In this document: positions 1-5,027 of the stretch, one piece after another | Position numbering within the stretch: position 1 is the stretch's first letter | Layout of the letters: every line of letters starts with the position of its first letter | NCBI GenBank assembly: GCA_003162115.1 | Contig: PMMV01000079.1 | Span: forward strand, 199 to 5,225 | Direction of reading: 5' to 3' | Length of the DNA stretch: 5,027 nucleotides | From: Methanobacterium sp. | GTDB taxonomy: Archaea > Methanobacteriota > Methanobacteria > Methanobacteriales > Methanobacteriaceae | Translations under genes and position numbers: made by a program | Notes under the pieces: generated by a model | What the model was told of the DNA's origin: nothing | Database searches by the model: none | The model's input: only the letters and a program-made list of their open reading frames with translations

Positions 1-2
1 AT

Positions 3-647
3 GGTGAATATTACTTCCTTGAGATGAACACCCGTATCCAGGTAGAACATCCGGTAACAGAAGTTGTTACAGGTGTGGACCTTGTCAAAGAACAGATTAA
101 AATAGCGTCCGGTAGAGAGGTCTGCTGTACACAGAACGATATATCTGTAAGGGGTCATGCAATAGAGTGTCGAATAAATGCAGAAGATCCTCTGAACGAC
201 TTTGCACCTAATCCCGGCAAGATTACTGGTTACCGTTCCCCTGGAGGTAACGGTGTAAGGGTAGATAGTGGTGTTTACAACAACTACACAATACCACCCT
301 TTTATGATTCAATGATATCCAAACTAATAGTTTGGGGAAGAACACGTAACGAAGCAATTGCACGGATGCAAAGAGCTCTATCTGAATACATCATACTTGG
401 TGTTAAAACCACTATTCCATTTCATAAATCTATGATGTCCAATCAGCACTTCAGGGATGCAAATCTCCACACACACTTCGTTGACCAATACAAAAACGAG
501 ATCAACGAAAATATTGAGAAAGTTATCCAGAAGGATAAAGAAATGGAAGCTCGTCTTAAATCTACATTTTTGCCTTCAAGAAAGGTTGCAGCAGTATCAG
601 CTGCTGTTTCAAGTTATATGGCAGAATCAATAAAAAAAACCCAATAA
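3..647 (+). CDS. pycA: Pyruvate carboxylase subunit A (biotin carboxylase), C-terminal part, cut by the left edge
   Basis: This is the C-terminal 214 residues of a cytosolic biotin carboxylase. The frame is open to the window edge, and codons before the first Met (position 24) read GEYYFLE, the conserved lead-in to EMNTRIQVEHPVTE, so that Met is internal and not the start. This motif holds the family's catalytic Glu, Asn and Arg; GHAIECRINAEDP supplies the conserved active-site Arg. The PGG, YDSMISKLI and NLHTHF blocks of the biotin carboxylase C-terminal domain follow. A tail of about 50 residues extends beyond where bacterial AccC normally ends. Known for the family: PycA carboxylates biotin carried by PycB, using ATP and bicarbonate, and PycB passes CO2 to pyruvate to give oxaloacetate. 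No biotin-carrier AMKM motif is present, as expected for the two-subunit enzyme. AccC of acetyl-CoA carboxylase is the alternative; the birA neighbour and methanogen-like context favour PycA. The promoter and N-terminal domain lie outside the window. Confidence 0.9.
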   Translation, partial: GEYYFLEMNTRIQVEHPVTEVVTGVDLVKEQIKIASGREVCCTQNDISVRGHAIECRINAEDPLNDFAPNPGKITGYRSPGGNGVRVDSGVYNNYTIPPFYDSMISKLIVWGRTRNEAIARMQRALSEYIILGVKTTIPFHKSMMSNQHFRDANLHTHFVDQYKNEINENIEKVIQKDKEMEARLKSTFLPSRKVAAVSAAVSSYMAESIKKTQ

Positions 648-655
648 TAGGTAAA

Positions 656-660
656 GAGGT
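656..660 (+). promoter_or_regulatory. Shine-Dalgarno site of birA
   Basis: GAGGT lies 6 nt before the ATG at 667, inside the 19-bp gap after the pycA stop. It matches the anti-SD of archaeal 16S rRNA and supports the birA start. The gap has no room for a separate promoter, so birA is probably translated from the pycA transcript. Confidence 0.75.
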
Positions 661-666
661 ATTTAT

Positions 667-1641
667 ATGACTAAAAGAAAGATATTAAAAACCCTTTACG
701 AAAAAAAGGATGAATACGTTCCTGTAGAATTACTAGTAAATAAAACGGGTAAATCCCAAAAAGAAATAGAAAACGAATTTGATACGCTGGAAGACGAAGG
801 ATACATCATAAATCACTCTAAATTAGGCTACAGGCTTATTAAAACTCCAAATCTTCTTCTACCATACGAAGTTAAAAAGGATCTCAAAACAGATTTTATA
901 GGCCATGATATTCACTACTTCAAGGAAGTTGATTCAACTAACGACGTAGCGAGGTACTTAGCTGAAGAGGGTGCTGAAGAAGGAACCGTAGTAGTTGCAG
1001 AAATCCAGAATAGGGGAAAGGGCAGAAGAGGTAAAACATGGATATCACCCCCTGGTGGGGTATGGATGAGTATAATACTCAGACCAGATATTGCTCCATC
1101 AAAAGCGCCGCAGCTAACACTGGTAACAGGAGTAGCAGTAGCAGAAACTCTTAAAGAAGAATTAAAACTTGACGTGGGCATAAAATGGCCTAACGACATA
1201 CTGATAGGAAATAAAAAAGTCTGCGGCATATTAACCGAAGTCAACGCCAGCATAAATAATGTTAACTATGTAATCGTTGGAATAGGTATAGACATGAACG
1301 TGGAAATACCATTGTTCCCACCAAACCTTCAAAAGGATGCAACATCACTAAAAAATGAATTAGATACAGAAATAAATGGAGCTATGCTAGTACAAAAGTT
1401 CCTACTAAAATTTGAAGATTTATACAACCAATTCAAAGATGGTAAATTTCCAGAAATTCTAAATGAATGGCGCTTATTATCTAAAACCATCGGAAACAAT
1501 GTTGAAGTTAGAACTAGAGGTAAAACTGTCAGAGGCGAAGCAGTGGGTATTAACAAAGACGGAATTCTTATTCTAGAACTTGAAGATGGTAGCCTAAGAA
1601 AAATGATATCCGGTGAATGCCTCCACATTAACGATACCTAG
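667..1641 (+). CDS. birA: Biotin protein ligase (biotin--[carboxylase] ligase) with N-terminal helix-turn-helix domain
   Basis: This 324-residue enzyme activates biotin to biotinyl-AMP and transfers it to a lysine of a carrier protein, here most likely PycB. Residues 1-60 form a predicted winged helix-turn-helix (ILKTLYEKKDEYVPVELL onward), as in BirA-type bifunctional ligases. The catalytic domain follows: VDSTND (88-93), the biotinyl-AMP loop NRGKGRRGKTW (115-125), KWPND with the catalytic-type lysine K173, KKVCGILTE (183-191) and VGIGIDMNV (204-212). A small SH3-like C-terminal domain (about 278-319, including GEAVGINKDGILIL) completes the family's usual length. GIGID has Asp where many homologues have Asn. 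The start is supported by GAGGT 6 nt upstream. It sits 19 bp after pycA, placing the modifying enzyme in the same likely operon as its pathway. The HTH could allow biotin-dependent autoregulation, but no operator can be examined because the operon promoter is off-window. Confidence 0.94.
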   Translation: MTKRKILKTLYEKKDEYVPVELLVNKTGKSQKEIENEFDTLEDEGYIINHSKLGYRLIKTPNLLLPYEVKKDLKTDFIGHDIHYFKEVDSTNDVARYLAEEGAEEGTVVVAEIQNRGKGRRGKTWISPPGGVWMSIILRPDIAPSKAPQLTLVTGVAVAETLKEELKLDVGIKWPNDILIGNKKVCGILTEVNASINNVNYVIVGIGIDMNVEIPLFPPNLQKDATSLKNELDTEINGAMLVQKFLLKFEDLYNQFKDGKFPEILNEWRLLSKTIGNNVEVRTRGKTVRGEAVGINKDGILILELEDGSLRKMISGECLHINDT

Positions 1642-1703
1642 AATAATTTTCTCCATTAAGACTCAAAAAAAATAGAATATAAAATAATTCTTTCAAAAAA
1701 TTT
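1642..1703. terminator. Convergent intergenic region with A/T runs, candidate bidirectional terminator
   Basis: These 62 bp separate the stops of birA (+) and rtcA (-). Read on the minus strand, the A8 run at 1665-1672 is a T8 tract beyond the rtcA stop, and A6 at 1695-1700 next to T5 at 1701-1705 makes a palindromic A/T stretch. On the + strand there are only shorter T runs (ATAATTTTCT near 1643-1651 and TTCTTTC near 1688-1694). Archaeal RNA polymerase commonly stops at oligo-T without a hairpin. The minus-strand signal is the clearer one. Confidence 0.5.
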
Positions 1704-2723
1704 TTAATCAACACTAATCAGAGAAGATTCACCAAGCATTCCTTCAACACGAAATTTTCTCTTAATAAACTTCTCTGTTACATGTATATTGGTAAGGGCG
1801 TGTTGTGTGAGTTCAGCTGTTTTTACATTTGATTTACCCGCTAATGCAATGTAGGGTATTATTTGATCACCCATGTATCTGTCAACAGCAGATCTACGGG
1901 AAATATGATATAAAATTTCTTTTGCAGCTTCAGACCCAACTTTTTCGGCTCTTTTACCCGGTTCGCCGACAGCGCTGCCACTAACTGGTGTTGAACCATT
2001 TGTCCAGAGGAAGATACTGGAACCAGGACCTATGGCCTTTTCTGAAGTTTTGATTTTAATTTTTGAATTGTATCCTTCTTTTAAGAGGATCTTCTCAGCA
2101 CTCTTGGCCTGTCTTTCTGCAATATGTACAGGAAGTTTAATCGCCTGCGAAACACCTTTAATACAGTCAAATTTCAGATCGGATACATTTAAAGGTTCCA
2201 AATTTTTTATTGGGTCAACTTCAAGTTTTAACATTCCCCCTCCACGAGGATAATGGCCCCTTTTTAGGATGTTTATTCTCGCCTTGTATCCCATTAATTT
2301 TAAAATCGGAAGCGTAATATTTTCAAGATAATCAACACTGGGAGACCATCGAAGATCAGTCCCACCTGTTATGTTTATTGTAACTGGACCATCAGCAAAA
2401 GCTGCAGGGATCATAAAAGCCTGGAGAATTAGTGTAATGCTTCCAGCAGTACCTATATCAATTTTATAATCTCCACCACTTAAGGATTCTGGGTTAAAAA
2501 AGATTTCAGTTGATCCCAACTCCAAGCCACTTAATGATGCATTTGATAGGGCAGCTACAGCCTTAACAGCATTCAAATGTTGGGCCATAAGTCCAGGTTT
2601 AGGTCTTCCTGAACGTATATTAGTAACATGGACTGGTTTAGATGTCACTGCAGATAGTGCTGTTGCTATACGAAGAACTGCTCCACCGCCTTCACCATAG
2701 GATCCATCAACTTCGATAAATAT
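1704..2723 (-). CDS. rtcA: RNA 3'-terminal phosphate cyclase; start codon non-canonical or damaged
   Basis: RtcA converts an RNA 3'-phosphate to a 2',3'-cyclic phosphate using ATP, through an adenylated active-site histidine. Counting from the ATA at 2723 the protein is 339 residues, matching the usual length of about 340. Visible motifs are IEVDGSYGEGGG (3-14), SGRPKPGLMAQHL (38-50), GGTD (120-123), the family signature RGHYPRGGG (155-163) and, near the C-terminus, HALTNIHVTEKF, whose first His (308) matches the adenylated histidine. The first ordinary start codon in frame is GTG at 2648, which would delete 25 residues including GEGGG. The frame stays open upstream to a TAA at 2784-2786 without ATG, GTG or TTG. 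GGAGGT at 2727-2732 and a TATA-like box place the true start at ATA 2723, TTT 2720 (the position aligned with Met in homologues; one base from TTG) or ATC 2717. The start is therefore unresolved, while the family assignment is firm. The gene probably has its own promoter and points away from the PLP gene behind it. Confidence 0.9.
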   Translation of the reverse strand: MFIEVDGSYGEGGGAVLRIATALSAVTSKPVHVTNIRSGRPKPGLMAQHLNAVKAVAALSNASLSGLELGSTEIFFNPESLSGGDYKIDIGTAGSITLILQAFMIPAAFADGPVTINITGGTDLRWSPSVDYLENITLPILKLMGYKARINILKRGHYPRGGGMLKLEVDPIKNLEPLNVSDLKFDCIKGVSQAIKLPVHIAERQAKSAEKILLKEGYNSKIKIKTSEKAIGPGSSIFLWTNGSTPVSGSAVGEPGKRAEKVGSEAAKEILYHISRRSAVDRYMGDQIIPYIALAGKSNVKTAELTQHALTNIHVTEKFIKRKFRVEGMLGESSLISVD

Positions 2724-2726
2724 AAA

Positions 2727-2732
2727 ACCTCC
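2727..2732 (-). promoter_or_regulatory. Shine-Dalgarno site of rtcA, which decides the start region
   Basis: The minus strand reads a perfect GGAGGT here. It lies 3 nt before ATA (2723), 6 nt before TTT (2720) and 9 nt before ATC (2717). The downstream GTG at 2648 is 78 nt away, too far to be served by it. This site, with the conserved residues encoded just after it, is the main argument for a long rtcA. Confidence 0.75.
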
Positions 2733-2762
2733 AAAAAAGTGTTTATGGACTAAAGAAATTAA

Positions 2763-2770
2763 AATATAAA
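2763..2770 (-). promoter_or_regulatory. Candidate TATA box of rtcA
   Basis: The minus strand reads TTTATATT, close to the methanogen TATA consensus. Transcription would begin about 25 nt downstream, near 2742, leaving a leader of roughly 20 nt that holds the GGAGGT. The position between the T8 tract behind the PLP gene and the rtcA SD makes sense. AT-rich sequence makes chance matches common, so this is moderate evidence. Confidence 0.5.
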
Positions 2771-2790
2771 TGAAAATATTGTTTTAATCC

Positions 2791-2798
2791 AAAAAAAA
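2791..2798 (-). terminator. Oligo-T terminator behind the NYN-PLP gene pair
   Basis: A run of eight T on the minus strand starts 14 nt after the stop codon of the PLP enzyme gene (stop at 2813-2815). Archaeal transcription commonly ends at such tracts. It precedes the rtcA TATA-like box and suggests that rtcA is at least partly a separate transcript. Confidence 0.5.
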
Positions 2799-2812
2799 CT
2801 TTGTTTCACAAT

Positions 2813-3973
2813 TTAATAGTATAGAACTGATTTACAGATATTGGGATCATCAATAATATTAATGAGTTGAATCAAAGTATCTTTAAAGGCGTCTACTATT
2901 TTTTGTGTTGATATGCGTTCTGCATCATTAGATGCCAGATCAATTCGTATGGTAGCAGAAGCACCAGGCATTCCTACAGCTGGAATGGTTATGATACCAT
3001 GATTTCTTAGTAACAACATTGCAAATAAATAAGCCAGATCATCATGGTTGAAATCGGTTGTTAAACCTCTATGATTTAATTCTAAGTTAATAGCTTCTGG
3101 TGTTAACATAATACCAGTTGGGGTCTCTTTAACACCACTGAAATCATTTTTTAAAGCATTGTAAAGATCATGTTTATTACCAAATGCTTCGAGAATTCTT
3201 TCAGGACTTAAATTTTCTAGAGCTCGGACCATACCCGCAACTAGGGGTGGTTGTGCTTCCAATCCGAATTGATGGGCCTTGGATTTAATTTTAATCATTA
3301 TATCTGATTTTCCAGACATTAATCCACCTCTTGGCCCGTCCATTAGTTTGTCTGTACTAGTTATTGTTACATCAGCACCCATATCCATAGCACGCGGCTG
3401 TTTATATACAATTGTACGTAATCTGGCCCCAGAAGCATCATCAACAATTACAGGAATTTCTTTGGACTTTGAAATTTCAACAACCCTTAAAAAATCCTTT
3501 TTTGTAATAACATCGTGATCCATGGTTGATCCGGTTATAAAAACTAGTGAAGTATTTTCACCAATCTCAAATTCTTTGATATCCTCAAATTCCCTGTAAG
3601 TGGCTCCTACTAGTTCAGCACTTCTAGGGATGGAAGGGTGGGCAGGTGATTTGGGGAGAAAATGCACAATCTCATCGCCTTTTTTTACCAAAGCAATTAC
3701 AGCCGCTAAGATGCCTGAACTGGTTCTATTTAGAGCCAGAACATGTTCACCGCCCAGATGAATTTTTCCAAGTATTTGTATTGCCTCCTCAAACACAGCG
3801 GGTCCTGCATATGTTTCTAAAAGAGCTTTATCTTCTGTTAATATGGGGAATCCGCCCGCTAACCCTGTTAAATCGTAGAATCCTTCTCTTCCATTGTTTT
3901 GGAGTATGGATTTAATTATCCTGAGGGATGCATCTCTTCGATTAACCTCATCAACTAAAGAATTAATAAGCAT
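2813..3973 (-). CDS. SelA-like pyridoxal-phosphate enzyme, MJ0158 family (TIGR03576 type)
   Basis: This 386-residue protein is a fold-type I PLP enzyme resembling bacterial selenocysteine synthase SelA. The cofactor-lysine segment ITSTDKLMDGPRGGLMSG puts the Schiff-base lysine at K209, and VIVDDASGARL (176-185) supplies the Asp that contacts the pyridine nitrogen. LNRTSSGILA (81-90) is the phosphate-binding-type turn, and SATIRIDL lies in the C-terminal small domain. Known for the family: the Methanocaldococcus homologue MJ0158 was studied structurally and biochemically and did not behave as a selenocysteine synthase; the archaeal Sec pathway uses PSTK and SepSecS. The substrate is therefore unknown, and naming this SelA would be misleading. 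The start is ATG with a weak AGGG 6 nt upstream that overlaps the TAG of the preceding NYN gene. Only 8 bp separate the two genes, so cotranscription and translational coupling are likely. Expected to be cytosolic; no signal peptide or membrane segment is seen. Confidence 0.87.
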   Translation of the reverse strand: MLINSLVDEVNRRDASLRIIKSILQNNGREGFYDLTGLAGGFPILTEDKALLETYAGPAVFEEAIQILGKIHLGGEHVLALNRTSSGILAAVIALVKKGDEIVHFLPKSPAHPSIPRSAELVGATYREFEDIKEFEIGENTSLVFITGSTMDHDVITKKDFLRVVEISKSKEIPVIVDDASGARLRTIVYKQPRAMDMGADVTITSTDKLMDGPRGGLMSGKSDIMIKIKSKAHQFGLEAQPPLVAGMVRALENLSPERILEAFGNKHDLYNALKNDFSGVKETPTGIMLTPEAINLELNHRGLTTDFNHDDLAYLFAMLLLRNHGIITIPAVGMPGASATIRIDLASNDAERISTQKIVDAFKDTLIQLINIIDDPNICKSVLYY

Positions 3974-3981
3974 TTTCGGCC

Positions 3982-4482
<501 letters not shown>

Positions 4483-4492
4483 TCTAACGATT

Positions 4493-4497
4493 CCTCC
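4493..4497 (-). promoter_or_regulatory. Shine-Dalgarno site of the NYN gene
   Basis: The minus strand reads GGAGG, 10 nt before the ATG at 4482. The spacing is on the long side but acceptable. An ATG at 4497-4499 overlaps this site but is out of frame with the NYN domain, so 4482 is kept as the start. Confidence 0.65.
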
Positions 4498-4544
4498 ATG
4501 TACTAATTGAGAAAATTTATGGATAGCTGTAAATCAGGAATAAA

Positions 4545-4561
4545 CAACCACTAATTGGTTG
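4545..4561. repeat. Inverted repeat near the predicted NYN-operon transcription start
   Basis: CAACCA (4545-4550) and TGGTTG (4556-4561) form a perfect 6-bp stem around a 5-nt loop. TAAA at 4541-4544 and TTTA at 4565-4568 could extend it past a 3-nt bulge. It lies about 25 nt downstream of the candidate TATA box, where a bound repressor or a leader hairpin could act. No regulator is identified. Confidence 0.4.
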
Positions 4562-4573
4562 GAGTTTACAAAA

Positions 4574-4581
4574 ATTATAAA
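4574..4581 (-). promoter_or_regulatory. Candidate TATA box of the NYN-PLP operon
   Basis: The minus strand reads TTTATAAT, preceded by an A-rich GAAATTAG that could serve as a BRE. The predicted transcription start is near 4550-4555, giving a leader of about 70 nt before the ATG at 4482. This is the best TATA-like match seen between the two minus-strand genes, but AT-rich sequence lowers its specificity. Confidence 0.45.
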
Positions 4582-4611
4582 CTAATTTCACTCCCGAATT
4601 TTTGTACATTT

Positions 4612-4644
4612 CTAGAATCAATTTTAATTATAGATTAATTCTAG
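4612..4644. repeat. Imperfect inverted repeat CTAGAAT / ATTCTAG
   Basis: CTAGAAT (4612-4618) and ATTCTAG (4638-4644) pair perfectly over 7 bp. After one C/A mismatch, AAT (4620-4622) pairs with ATT (4634-4636), leaving a loop of about 11 nt. It lies upstream of the TATA-like box for the NYN operon. It could be a protein-binding site, an RNA hairpin from a readthrough transcript, or chance in AT-rich DNA. Confidence 0.4.
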
Positions 4645-4770
4645 TTTATTCAAATTATATATGAATTTTATTGGTATTTAACTTTTACAAAATAACTTAA
4701 TTATTAATTTTTTTCGAAAATAAGATTTTTTACCATTTAAATAATTCCTGGAATATCCAAACCATATTAT

Positions 4771-4793
4771 AAAAAAAATGAAAATAAAAAAAA
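4771..4793 (-). terminator. Oligo-T tracts behind the right-edge gene
   Basis: Read on the minus strand, T8 (4786-4793), T4 (4781-4784) and T8 (4771-4778) follow one another, starting about 33 nt after the stop at 4826-4828. Repeated T tracts without a GC stem are typical of archaeal termination. Confidence 0.55.
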
Positions 4794-4825
4794 TTATTAT
4801 AATCGTCTCTGCATATTTACACAAA

Positions 4826-5026
4826 TTATTCGATTTCCAAGGAAAAAGAATCGTTAAAAAGTTCTTTAACAACCTTTAAATCATTAGATTTAAGTTTTGA
4901 TACAGTTACATTATCATCAACATTTATATAGTACTCTGCATCTACAATCTCGCCCGAATCGTTCATATACAAGAAAAGACCGTCAGTCAAGAGCAGCGGA
5001 TCTCTTGAAGGCAGGAAAACTTCGAA
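4826..5026 (-). CDS. Unidentified protein, C-terminal 66 residues, cut by the right edge
   Basis: The minus strand is open from the window edge to a TAA at 4826-4828. It reads FEVFLPSRDPLLLTDG at the left, then FLYMNDSGEIVDAEYYIN and VDDNVTVSKLKSNDLKVV, ending in FSLEIE. The segment is acidic and soluble-looking, with alternating hydrophobic residues suggesting beta strands followed by a helix (about 45-58). Codon use looks natural: base composition is clearly richer in G and C than in the intergenic DNA beyond its stop. The only Met (residue 21 of the fragment) is internal to the continuous frame and is not supported as a start by an SD. I do not recognise the family from this piece. A T-rich terminator follows, so it is probably not in the same transcript as the NYN gene 343 bp downstream. 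Confidence 0.7.
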   Translation of the reverse strand, partial: FEVFLPSRDPLLLTDGLFLYMNDSGEIVDAEYYINVDDNVTVSKLKSNDLKVVKELFNDSFSLEIE

Positions 5027-5027
5027 C

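Larger units (their letters stand above)
4502..4587. repeat. Three copies of ACTAATT around the NYN-operon promoter
   Basis: The heptamer ACTAATT (AATTAGT on the minus strand) occurs at 4502-4508, 4550-4556 and 4581-4587. The last abuts the upstream side of the candidate TATA box, the middle one falls near the predicted transcription start, and the first is in the leader. The placement would suit an operator, but the region is very AT-rich, so chance is a real alternative. Confidence 0.4.
4483..4825. other. AT-rich intergenic region without a convincing gene
   Basis: These 343 bp lie between the unidentified right-edge gene and the NYN gene, both read on the minus strand. The NYN-proximal half holds the SD, ACTAATT repeats, a CAACCA hairpin and a TATA-like box. 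The middle holds an imperfect inverted repeat (4612-4644), and the far end holds oligo-T tracts read from the right-edge gene. I see no tRNA cloverleaf and no riboswitch that I recognise. A small AT-rich minus-strand frame here is rejected as a gene. Confidence 0.6.

Noticed and set aside
915..1628. Two minus-strand open frames opposite birA (915-1253 and 1329-1628)
   Set aside because: They lie entirely within birA, which has all biotin ligase motifs, and show no recognisable motifs of their own.
1642..1703. Possible small RNA gene in the convergent gap
   Set aside because: Only 62 bp of A/T runs with no stem of note; transcript termination from both sides explains it.
1704..2648. rtcA beginning at the GTG at 2648
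   Set aside because: This start drops 25 residues including the conserved GEGGG segment and the frame before it. The SD and TATA-like box lie upstream at 2727-2732 and 2763-2770, consistent with a full-length protein of about 339 residues.
2813..3973. Naming the PLP enzyme selenocysteine synthase (selA)
   Set aside because: It resembles SelA, but archaea make Sec-tRNA through PSTK and SepSecS, and the studied MJ0158 homologue lacked SelA activity.
4678..4872. Minus-strand 64-codon frame with one hydrophobic segment (TIIIIFFIFIFFIIWFGY), resembling a small membrane protein
   Set aside because: It starts at a TTG inside the right-edge gene in another frame, overlaps that gene's last 47 bp, and has no SD. 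Its Ile/Phe/Lys-rich content is what very AT-rich DNA yields, and it runs through the oligo-T terminator tracts.

Overview
The window looks like chromosomal DNA of a methanogenic archaeon, most likely of the Methanobacteriales (Methanobacterium-like). This is an inference from four things: the gene content (a stand-alone pyruvate carboxylase A subunit followed by biotin protein ligase, a SelA-like PLP enzyme of the MJ0158 family, an archaeal NYN-domain protein and an archaeal-type RNA 3'-phosphate cyclase), the AT-rich composition, TATA-like boxes instead of -35/-10 promoters, and oligo-T tracts instead of hairpin terminators. There is no mobile element, CRISPR array, tRNA or rRNA, and no sign of recent transfer.

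Layout. On the + strand, 3-647 is the C-terminal part of pycA, followed after 19 bp by a complete birA (667-1641); the two look like one operon. A 62-bp convergent gap (1642-1703) rich in A and T runs separates them from minus-strand genes. Reading leftwards on the minus strand from the right edge, these are: the C-terminal 66 codons of an unidentified gene (4826-5026); a 343-bp AT-rich intergenic region with oligo-T tracts, inverted repeats and a candidate promoter; an NYN-domain protein (3982-4482) with an MJ0158-family PLP enzyme 8 bp behind it (2813-3973); then a T8 tract, a TATA-like box, a strong Shine-Dalgarno and rtcA (about 1704-2723).

How the genes fit together. PycA is the ATP-dependent biotin carboxylase half of two-subunit pyruvate carboxylase, which makes oxaloacetate for biosynthesis. 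BirA attaches biotin to the partner subunit PycB, which is not in the window. RtcA, the NYN protein and the SelA-like enzyme come from families linked to RNA (end processing, a PIN-like nuclease fold, and a fold related to tRNA-dependent selenocysteine synthase). A shared role is only a hypothesis.

The oddest feature is the rtcA start. Conserved residues, a TATA-like box and a perfect GGAGGT place it near 2715-2723, but no ATG, GTG or TTG lies in frame there. The first usable start codon (GTG at 2648) would remove the conserved GEGGG segment. The rest of the window reads as ordinary housekeeping archaeal DNA; I did not find a clear new multi-gene system.
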